Of a stretch of 8,679 nucleotides of DNA, positions 1 to 5,127 are shown one piece after another. The stretch's first letter is position 1. Every line of letters begins with the position of its first letter. Origin of the DNA: Burkholderiales bacterium (GTDB lineage: Bacteria; Pseudomonadota; Gammaproteobacteria; Burkholderiales; CAIKXV01); the NCBI GenBank assembly GCA_019751575.1, contig JAIENF010000527.1, positions 1 through 8,679 of the forward strand, written 5' to 3'. The position numbers and the translations under genes are program-made. The notes under the pieces were generated by a model. The model was not told the origin of the DNA. It ran no database searches and worked only from the letters and a program-made list of their open reading frames with translations.

Positions 1-10
1 AGGCCGCCAC

Positions 11-700
11 ATGAACGATCCACGGCAGCCCGGCCCGGCCCGCCGTCGGATCACGGTCCGGCTGGCATGGATCACCGTCGCGCTCATGGCAGGCTCCACG
101 GCGTCGTTCCAGGCCAGCGGCCAGTCGGCGTTCGATCGCGTGTTCGACGCCGTCGATGCAAACCAGCCGGCCGAAGTGCGCACGCTGCTGGCCCAGGGCA
201 TCGACGTGAATACCGTCGACCGCGACGGAAACTCGTTGCTGGCACGCGCTGCACAGCGCGGATACCGCGAGGTCGCCACGCTCCTCCTGGCCTCCGGCGC
301 GCGGATCGAATCGCGCAACCGGTTCGGCGAGACGCCGCTGATGTTCGCAGCGCTCGCCGGCAATGAAGGCATCGTGCGCGACCTGCTGGCACGGCAGGCA
401 AGGACGCGCAGCGACGCCCCGTCGTGGACGCCGCTGCACTACGCCGCCCTGCGCGGGCACGCCGGCGTGCTGGCACTGCTCATCGATGCCGGGGGGGAAG
501 TCAATGGTGCATCCGAGAATGGCACGACGCCGCTGATGCTGGCGGCATCGGAAGGGCGGCTCGACGCGGTGGCGCTCCTGCTCAAGCGAGGTGCCGATGC
601 CACGCGCACCACCGATGGCGGACGCACCGCAGGAGCCTGGGCGCGCAGTGCGGGCCACAAGCGCATCGCGGACATGATCGACGCAGCGCCGAGGAAGTGA
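11..700 (+). CDS. Exported ankyrin-repeat protein
   Basis: The 229-residue product starts with a basic n-region (RRR near residues 11-13), a hydrophobic stretch at about 18-33 and a plausible signal-peptidase site after ASG at 35-37. It is therefore probably periplasmic. The rest, from about residue 40, is a tandem ankyrin array of roughly five repeats of about 33 residues. The clearest repeats carry TPLM (108-111), TPLHYAA (140-146) and TPLMLAA (173-179), each followed by the G-x-x-x-hydrophobic-LL helix pair. Ankyrin repeats are protein-binding scaffolds and no catalytic residue is visible, so the partner is unknown. The ATG lies 10 nt from the window edge and the frame stays open to the edge, so an earlier start cannot be excluded; the well-formed signal peptide favours this ATG. 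The next gene begins about 180 nt downstream and is probably separately expressed. Confidence 0.85.
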   Translation: MNDPRQPGPARRRITVRLAWITVALMAGSTASFQASGQSAFDRVFDAVDANQPAEVRTLLAQGIDVNTVDRDGNSLLARAAQRGYREVATLLLASGARIESRNRFGETPLMFAALAGNEGIVRDLLARQARTRSDAPSWTPLHYAALRGHAGVLALLIDAGGEVNGASENGTTPLMLAASEGRLDAVALLLKRGADATRTTDGGRTAGAWARSAGHKRIADMIDAAPRK

Positions 701-741
701 CCGGTGCACTTCACCGCCGTCGCGATGCCACGGGGCACCGG
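701..741 (+). repeat. 7-bp inverted repeat after the ankyrin gene
   Basis: CCGGTGC at 701-707 is the perfect reverse complement of GCACCGG at 735-741, with 27 nt between. It begins directly after the stop codon of the ankyrin gene. There is no following T run, so it is not a standard intrinsic terminator. It could be an RNA 3'-end stabilising stem or chance in GC-rich DNA. Confidence 0.3.
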
Positions 742-761
742 CCTGACTGCTACGCAAGACC

Positions 762-789
762 CGGGGCTGGCGATCCACGAGCAGCCCCG
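762..789 (+). repeat. 8-bp GC-rich hairpin, possible terminator stem
   Basis: CGGGGCTG at 762-769 pairs perfectly with CAGCCCCG at 782-789 around a 12-nt loop. It lies 61 nt after the ankyrin stop codon and about 90 nt before the methyltransferase start. A strong stem in an intergenic gap suggests transcript end or 3' stability for the ankyrin mRNA. Neither strand has a T run next to it, so intrinsic termination is doubtful. Confidence 0.35.
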
Positions 790-862
790 ATAGCAGGGCC
801 ATGGCGATCCAAACGCGATATTCTTGCGCGGACGGTGGCGGGGTGCGTCGCCTTCAACAACT

Positions 863-869
863 GGGAGAA
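863..869 (+). promoter_or_regulatory. Ribosome binding site that sets the methyltransferase start
   Basis: GGGAGAA at 863-869 ends 9 nt before the ATG at 879. This selects the 879 ATG over the in-frame ATG at 801, and the residues that follow 879 form a signal peptide, which supports the choice. Confidence 0.65.
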
Positions 870-878
870 CGAAACATC

Positions 879-1712
879 ATGATGCACAGTTTCCGAGGCG
901 CAGCCAGCGTCCTCGCGATCAGCCTGGGGCTGGTTGCAGGGCCGGCAACCGCACAACTCTTTACCGAAGACCAGCGTCCGTCGGCATGCCACAAGAAGTA
1001 CGACGACACCGGCCCGGGCCGTGATGTCATCTACGTTCCGACGCGCCTCCAGACGGTCGAACGCATGCTCGATTTCGCAGAAGTGAAGCCCGGCGAAACG
1101 CTGGTCGACCTGGGGTCGGGCGACGGACGCATCGTGCTGGCTGCCGCCAAGCGCGGTGCCAACGCGCGCGGCATCGAACTGGACGAGGGCCGCTTCAACA
1201 TCGCGAACTGCTGGGCCCAGGAAATGGGGCTGACCGGCAAGGCGCGCTTCCTCCAGGCCAACATCTTCGAACACAACTTCACCGATGCGGCCGTGGTCAC
1301 GATGTACCTGCTGCCGGGGCTCAACATCAAGCTGCGGCCGATCGTGCTCGACATGCGTCCGGGCACGCGCGTCGTGTCGCATGCCTTCACGATGGGTGAC
1401 TGGGAAGCCGACCGCACCGAGTCGGTGGCAGGCAGCAACCAGACGATCTACCTCTGGATCGTGCCGGCCAAGGTTGCCGGCTCGTGGACGCTCACGCCGG
1501 CCAGCGGTTCGCCGGTGACGCTCTCGCTGACCCAGACGTACCAGAAGTTCGAGGGCGGCAACGGTACAACGAAGGTAGCGAAGGGCAGCCTGCGCGGCGA
1601 CCAGATCAGCTTCACGCTGGTCGAGAACAGCGGCGCCGCACGCGACTTCACCGGCCGGGTCGTCGGTGATCGCATCGAGGGCAAGGGCTGGACCGCGGTC
1701 CGCTCGAAGTAG
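879..1712 (+). CDS. Exported class I SAM-dependent methyltransferase-like protein
   Basis: The product is 277 residues from the ATG at 879; an in-frame ATG at 801 gives 26 extra residues but lacks a good ribosome site. Residues 1-25 form a signal peptide with an ATA|Q cleavage site. A Rossmann-type methyltransferase domain follows: motif I LVDLGSGDGR at 75-84, the acidic end of strand 2 at E100 (GIELDEG), N128 at the likely motif III position, and a YLLPGLN segment at 143-149. Then comes PGTRVVSHAFTMGDW at 161-175. After about residue 198 there is a beta-rich tail starting near GSW (201-203) that resembles a small lipocalin-like barrel; this part is inferred from residue pattern only. The methyl acceptor is unknown. 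Export is odd because SAM is made in the cytoplasm. A hairpin at 1747-1764 follows the gene. Confidence 0.85.
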   Translation: MMHSFRGAASVLAISLGLVAGPATAQLFTEDQRPSACHKKYDDTGPGRDVIYVPTRLQTVERMLDFAEVKPGETLVDLGSGDGRIVLAAAKRGANARGIELDEGRFNIANCWAQEMGLTGKARFLQANIFEHNFTDAAVVTMYLLPGLNIKLRPIVLDMRPGTRVVSHAFTMGDWEADRTESVAGSNQTIYLWIVPAKVAGSWTLTPASGSPVTLSLTQTYQKFEGGNGTTKVAKGSLRGDQISFTLVENSGAARDFTGRVVGDRIEGKGWTAVRSK

Positions 1713-1746
1713 CCGTACGGTTGGCCCGGGGGTTTTCGGGTCGGGA

Positions 1747-1764
1747 AGCGCGCTTCGGCGCGCT
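1747..1764 (+). terminator. UUCG-tetraloop hairpin after the methyltransferase gene
   Basis: AGCGCGC (1747-1753), loop TTCG (1754-1757) and GCGCGCT (1758-1764) form a perfect 7-bp stem closed by the very stable cUUCGg tetraloop, 35 nt after the stop codon. The following bases (GTTCCTG) are only weakly T-rich, so termination efficiency is uncertain; it may instead protect the mRNA 3' end. Confidence 0.45.
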
Positions 1765-1769
1765 GTTCC

Positions 1770-1800
1770 TGAATGTGGATTTTGACATAATAAGCATTCA
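1770..1800 (+). promoter_or_regulatory. AT-rich promoter/operator candidate for the ThDP gene
   Basis: An AT-rich island stands out in GC-rich DNA about 90-115 nt upstream of the ThDP gene. It contains an exact -35 consensus TTGACA (1782-1787) and the sequence CATAAT (1786-1791), which overlap, so a single promoter cannot use both; no good -10 lies 16-18 nt after TTGACA. The island is bracketed by an inverted repeat, TGAATG (1770-1775) and CATTCA (1795-1800), 19 nt apart, as expected for a repressor operator. Both readings are inference. Confidence 0.35.
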
Positions 1801-1873
1801 CTGAGCGGTGCCACCCGGCGTACCGCCGATGCACGATCGGGCGTGGCGTTGTACGTTACCGACTACCCCCCAC

Positions 1874-1879
1874 GAGGAA
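1874..1879 (+). promoter_or_regulatory. Ribosome binding site that sets the ThDP enzyme start
   Basis: GAGGAA at 1874-1879 ends 8 nt before the ATG at 1888. This favours that ATG over the in-frame GTG at 1843, which would add a non-conserved 15-residue leader ahead of the usual first helix of the family. Confidence 0.7.
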
Positions 1880-1887
1880 CGACCCCG

Positions 1888-3579
1888 ATGACCCGACTGA
1901 ATGGCGCCCAGGCGATGGTACGAATGCTCCAGGCGCATGGCGTCCGGCACATCTTCGGACTCTGCGGCGATACCAGCCTGCCGCTGTATGACGCCCTGGC
2001 GACGCTGGACCACGGCATGCAGCACATCCTGACCCGCGACGAACGTTCCGCAGCGTACATGGCCGATGCCTATGCCAGGGTCAGCGGACGGGTCGGCGTC
2101 TGTGAAGGCCCCAGCGGCGGCGGCGCAACCTATATCCTGCCGGGCATCGTCGAGGCCAACGAGAGTTCGATCCCGGTGCTCGGCATCACGACCGACATCT
2201 CGACCACGTCGCGCGGCCGCTACACGCTTACCGAACTGGACCAGCAAGCGCTGTTCCGTCCCCTGACCAAGTGGAATGCGGTCATCGACCGCGCCGACCG
2301 CCTGCCCGAAACGGTACGCGGCGCATTCCGCGCGATGACCACCGGCAAGCCGGGTGCCGCGCACCTCGCGCTGCCGTTCGACACCCAGAAAGACGCCTCG
2401 GTCGACCCGGATGACCTTTGGGCGCAGCCAGAGCATGCGACCTATCCCTCGTGGCGCTGCGCGCCCGATCCCTCGGCGGTGACGGCCGCAGTGAGCGCGC
2501 TCGTGTCTGCAAGGCAGCCGGTGATCATCTGCGGCGGCGGCGTGGTCATTGCCGGCGCGGAGGCCGAACTGGCCAGCGTGGCCGAGCGGCTCGGTGCACC
2601 GGTGGCCACGACGATCTCAGGCCAGGGTTCGCTGGCCGAAACGCATCCGCTGTGCGTGGGCGTGGTCGGCAGCAACGGCGGCACCTTGCCCACGCGGGCG
2701 GTGGTCGAGCAATCCGACCTGGTGATGTTCATAGGCTGTCGCGCCGGCTCGGTCACCACCGAACGATGGCGCTTCCCGGCGCGGGGCACGCGCATCGTGC
2801 ACATCGACGCCGACCCCCAGGTGATCGGCGCGATCTACCAGACCGAGGTCGCGCTGGTCGGCGATGCGCGGCTTGCGCTGCACGCGATCGACGCGGAACT
2901 CGCCCGGCGTGCGAGCGAGGTGAAGCGCGGTGACGGCGCATCGCGCGCGGCCCGCGCGCTCCACGAGAAGTTCGCTGCGTTCGACCGCCTCGCCACGAGC
3001 GGCGAGACGCAGGTGCTGCCCGAACGCCTGGTCGCGACATTGAACGAAGTCCTCCCGTCCGATGCAGTGGTGGTCTGCGATCCGGGCACGCCCTGCCCCT
3101 ACTTCTCCGCCTTCTACCGCTTCCGGGAATCCGGCCGGCATTTCATCTCGAACCGCGCCCATGGCGCACTCGGCTACTCGATGTCGGGCGCGATCGGGGC
3201 CCATTTCGGGCGCCCCCAGGCGAAATGCGTGTCGGTGATGGGCGACGGAAGCTTCGCGTTCACCGCTGGCGAGCTCGAGACCATCGTACGGCTCCGGTTG
3301 CCGATCATGATGATCGTCGTGTCCAACAGCGTGTTCGGGTGGATCAAGGCAGGCCAGAAGACCGGCTTCCAGCAGCGCTACTTCTCGGTCGACTTCACGC
3401 GTACCGACCATGCGAAGGTCGCCGAGGCGTACGGGGTGCGTACATGGCGCGTGACCGACCCGTCGACGCTGCGCGCGGCCTTCATCGCTGCCGCCGAGCA
3501 CGCCGGTCCGACGCTGGTGGACGTGGTCACCCAACCGCTGCACGAAGCGAATGCGCCGGTCAGCGAATGGGTCGCCTGA
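1888..3579 (+). CDS. Thiamine-diphosphate-dependent enzyme, acetolactate synthase-like
   Basis: The product is 563 residues, typical for the acetolactate synthase / pyruvate oxidase superfamily. The N-terminal pyrimidine-binding domain has the activating glutamate E52 in RDERSAAYMADAYAR. A glycine-rich turn at 74-79 (GPSGGG) replaces the usual SGPGA-type motif. A D-Q-Q...F-R-P-L-T-K-W stretch matches the cofactor-site region of acetolactate synthases. The middle domain, about 190-330, has the expected alpha/beta pattern. The C-terminal pyrophosphate domain has G452-D-G-S and N480, 28 residues apart, which bind ThDP through a divalent metal. These enzymes cleave or ligate 2-oxo acids. The substrate here is not evident: no regulatory subunit (ilvH/ilvN), transporter or pathway partner lies next to it, so biosynthetic acetolactate synthase is doubtful. 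It is probably cytoplasmic and expressed alone. Confidence 0.88.
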   Translation: MTRLNGAQAMVRMLQAHGVRHIFGLCGDTSLPLYDALATLDHGMQHILTRDERSAAYMADAYARVSGRVGVCEGPSGGGATYILPGIVEANESSIPVLGITTDISTTSRGRYTLTELDQQALFRPLTKWNAVIDRADRLPETVRGAFRAMTTGKPGAAHLALPFDTQKDASVDPDDLWAQPEHATYPSWRCAPDPSAVTAAVSALVSARQPVIICGGGVVIAGAEAELASVAERLGAPVATTISGQGSLAETHPLCVGVVGSNGGTLPTRAVVEQSDLVMFIGCRAGSVTTERWRFPARGTRIVHIDADPQVIGAIYQTEVALVGDARLALHAIDAELARRASEVKRGDGASRAARALHEKFAAFDRLATSGETQVLPERLVATLNEVLPSDAVVVCDPGTPCPYFSAFYRFRESGRHFISNRAHGALGYSMSGAIGAHFGRPQAKCVSVMGDGSFAFTAGELETIVRLRLPIMMIVVSNSVFGWIKAGQKTGFQQRYFSVDFTRTDHAKVAEAYGVRTWRVTDPSTLRAAFIAAAEHAGPTLVDVVTQPLHEANAPVSEWVA

Positions 3580-3601
3580 GCGGCATGCACCTGCGGCAGG
3601 C

Positions 3602-4072
3602 TCAGTGGAGCTTGTCGACCAGGTGCGCGGGCAGCGGCAACACCGGGATGCCTTCGTCATGAAGGGCGCGCGCTTCGTCCGGGGTGGTCACGCCCCGGAT
3701 GCTGCGCTCCGGCGCTTCCTGGTTATGGATGCGACGCGCTTCGTCGGCGAATCCCGCGCCGACATCCTCGGTGGCCGCCACCCAGCTGCGCAGCCTTTCC
3801 ACCGCCTCGCGCAGCTTCGCGGGATCGGGCTCACCTGCCACCCCGGCCGGCAGCGTCATGCTGCCTGTTCCGGCGGGCCTGGCCGGTACCGGTGCCGGCT
3901 CGCGGGCGGAACTCTTCACGTGAAGCGCACTCGGCACCCGCGACACGGAAGACGAATCGCAGACCGGGCATCGTACCTGCGCGGCCTCTACCTGACGCTC
4001 GCAATCGCCCTGTGAACTGAACCAGCCCTCGAACCGGTGTTCGCGTTCACAGCGGAAGTCGTAGATGATCAC
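3602..4072 (-). CDS. DUF1178 zinc-ribbon family protein
   Basis: The 156-residue product begins MIIYDFRC, the usual opening of DUF1178 proteins, followed by EHRFEGWF at 11-18. C8, probably H12, and the pair C35/C38 (CPVC) are likely zinc ligands of an N-terminal ribbon. A proline/alanine-rich linker (about 59-80) leads to a C-terminal helical part ending in the conserved region EGIPVLPLP. The biochemical role of the family is unknown. The start codon is GTG (complement of 4070-4072); it is fixed by the conserved first residues. It lies six bases after the 3' CCA of tRNA-Leu and has no Shine-Dalgarno sequence, so translation may be leaderless-like or depend on the unprocessed tRNA transcript. 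The gene converges with the ThDP gene across a 22-nt gap with no convincing terminator. Confidence 0.9.
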   Translation of the reverse strand: MIIYDFRCEREHRFEGWFSSQGDCERQVEAAQVRCPVCDSSSVSRVPSALHVKSSAREPAPVPARPAGTGSMTLPAGVAGEPDPAKLREAVERLRSWVAATEDVGAGFADEARRIHNQEAPERSIRGVTTPDEARALHDEGIPVLPLPAHLVDKLH

Positions 4073-4078
4073 GGTGAC

Positions 4079-4167
4079 TGGTGCCCGGAACCGGACTCGA
4101 ACCGGTATGCCCGTTGAAGGGCGACGGATTTTAAGTCCGTTGTGTCTACCAATTTCACCACCCGGGC
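4079..4167 (-). tRNA. leuZ: tRNA-Leu(UAA)
   Basis: On the minus strand an 89-nt cloverleaf can be folded. The acceptor stem is GCCCGGG/TCCGGGC, the discriminator is A, CCA is encoded, the anticodon arm is ACGGA-CTTAAAA-TCCGT (anticodon TAA), the T arm is ACCGG-TTCGAGT-CCGGT, and there is a long class II variable arm (GCCC/GGGC). The A73 discriminator and long arm fit leucine. It follows tRNA-Cys by 13 nt. The symbol is by synteny with the E. coli glyW-cysT-leuZ cluster. Confidence 0.97.
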
Positions 4168-4180
4168 GGCGAAATCAATA

Positions 4181-4254
4181 TGGAGGCGGGGGTCGGAATC
4201 GAACCGGCGTACACGGCTTTGCAGGCCGCTGCATAACCACTCTGCCACCCCGCC
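4181..4254 (-). tRNA. cysT: tRNA-Cys(GCA)
   Basis: A 74-nt cloverleaf on the minus strand has acceptor GGCGGGG/CCCCGCC, discriminator T (U73, expected for cysteine), encoded CCA and anticodon loop CTGCAAA, giving GCA. The T stem GCCGG/CCGAC contains one C-A mismatch at the second pair. It lies between tRNA-Gly and tRNA-Leu, as in E. coli. Confidence 0.96.
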
Positions 4255-4355
4255 CTGCTTGCCCGTCGAAACGGTTCGGGCCGGTGTTCGACCTGTACGC
4301 CGTCATCCGGTGTCGCTGCCAGCGTCGCGGCAACCCCGGGCGATGCACGTCGATC

Positions 4356-4387
4356 AAACAAAAATGGGAAGCGCGACGTGCGCTCCC
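4356..4387 (-). terminator. Intrinsic terminator downstream of tRNA-Gly
   Basis: Read on the minus strand, GGG-AGCGC (4387-4380), loop ACGTC and GCGCT-T-CCC (4374-4366) form an 8-bp GC-rich stem with one bulged T, followed directly by ATTTTTGTTT (to 4356). This is a standard rho-independent terminator shape. It sits 13 nt after the tRNA-Gly CCA end and before tRNA-Cys. Confidence 0.75.
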
Positions 4388-4399
4388 CAGGGAATGAAT

Positions 4400-4475
4400 T
4401 GGAGCGGGAAAGGAGGCTCGAACTCCCGACCTCAACCTTGGCAAGGTTGCGCTCTACCAGCTGAGCTATTCCCGC
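4400..4475 (-). tRNA. glyW: tRNA-Gly(GCC)
   Basis: A 76-nt cloverleaf on the minus strand has acceptor GCGGGAA/TTCCCGC, discriminator T (U73, as in bacterial tRNA-Gly), encoded CCA, anticodon arm CAACC-TTGCCAA-GGTTG (anticodon GCC) and T arm GGGAG-TTCGAGC-CTCCT. It follows pgsA by 69 nt and has its own promoter at 4491-4518. Confidence 0.97.
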
Positions 4476-4490
4476 ATCACAGGAGGACGG

Positions 4491-4518
4491 ATTATAGATT
4501 CGGCGGGAAGGAAGTCAA
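4491..4518 (-). promoter_or_regulatory. Sigma-70 promoter of tRNA-Gly
   Basis: On the minus strand there is TTGACT (complement of 4513-4518), a 16-nt spacer and a perfect TATAAT (complement of 4491-4496). A start site about 7 nt downstream would give a leader of roughly nine bases before the mature tRNA. The bases after the -10 are C-rich, which fits a stringently controlled tRNA promoter; that regulation is inferred. Confidence 0.85.
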
Positions 4519-4544
4519 GTTGTAGACGACCGAAACATGCAACA

Positions 4545-5123
4545 TCAGTGCTCCCGCTCCGGGCGGGCGGCTGCCGGCTGCGCGCGGCGAAGGTAGTAGA
4601 CCATCGACCACAAGGTCAGCACCGCGGCCAGATAGACCAGCCAGGTGCCCAACCGCTGGATGTCGATGCCGAAAATCGGGGCGTGGTAGAGCAGCATGGG
4701 GATCGCCGTCATCTGCGCGGCCGTCTTCACCTTTCCGACCATCGAGACCGCGACGCTGCCGCTGTTGCCGACCTTCGCCATCCATTCCCGCAGCGCGGAG
4801 ATGGTGATCTCGCGGCCGATGATGATGACCGCGATGACCGCGCCGACCCTGTCGAGTTCCACCAGCAGGATCAGGGCCGCGGCGACGATCAGCTTGTCGG
4901 CCACCGGATCCAGGAAGGCACCGAACGGCGTCGTCAGCTGGTACCGGCGGGCGATGTAGCCGTCCAGCAGGTCGGTGAGCGCGGCGCCCACGAACAGCAG
5001 GGTGGACAGCAGGTTCTTCTGCTGGGCATCGATCCAGGCATCCGGAAGGTAGAAGATTCCGATGAAGATCGGGATCGCGATGATCCGCGCCCAGGTGAGG
5101 TGGTTTGGAAGTGCGGGATACAT
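4545..5123 (-). CDS. pgsA: CDP-diacylglycerol--glycerol-3-phosphate 3-phosphatidyltransferase
   Basis: PgsA makes phosphatidylglycerol phosphate from CDP-diacylglycerol and glycerol-3-phosphate in the inner membrane, the committed step to phosphatidylglycerol and cardiolipin. The 192-residue product has the complete CDP-alcohol phosphotransferase signature: D51, D54-G55, A58-R59, G68, D72 and D76. The N-terminal PNHLTWARIIAIP (6-18) is typical of PgsA. Several hydrophobic segments (about 13-26, 38-50, 78-90, 94-102, 134-146, 155-177) fit a polytopic membrane protein, and the C-terminus is a short basic, alanine-rich tail. The ATG is 4 nt after the uvrC stop without a clear ribosome site, so translation is probably coupled to uvrC. 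The same uvrC-pgsA pairing is found in E. coli. Confidence 0.96.
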   Translation of the reverse strand: MYPALPNHLTWARIIAIPIFIGIFYLPDAWIDAQQKNLLSTLLFVGAALTDLLDGYIARRYQLTTPFGAFLDPVADKLIVAAALILLVELDRVGAVIAVIIIGREITISALREWMAKVGNSGSVAVSMVGKVKTAAQMTAIPMLLYHAPIFGIDIQRLGTWLVYLAAVLTLWSMVYYLRRAQPAAARPEREH

Positions 5124-5127
5124 CGGC

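Noticed and set aside
801..878. Upstream ATG for the methyltransferase
   Set aside because: The 26 added residues lie before a normal signal peptide, and the ribosome site is placed for the ATG at 879.
750..1814. Long - strand open frame opposite the methyltransferase
   Set aside because: The + strand frame carries a signal peptide and motif I; the antisense product has no family pattern.
3577..3604. Possible bidirectional terminator (TGAGC...GCTCA) between the convergent genes
   Set aside because: Only five outer pairs with a poorly pairing interior and no T run on either strand.
2617..3660. Long - strand open frame opposite the ThDP gene
   Set aside because: It overlaps the cofactor-binding end of a clear ThDP enzyme, and its translation is arginine/histidine-rich with no domain.
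4079..4475. tRNA cluster as an integration site for a mobile element
   Set aside because: No integrase, no duplicated tRNA 3' end and no foreign-looking genes are present; the neighbours are conserved housekeeping genes.
4065..4525. Short open frames across the tRNA cluster
   Set aside because: They run through three complete tRNA genes on the opposite strand and have no ribosome site or conserved sequence.
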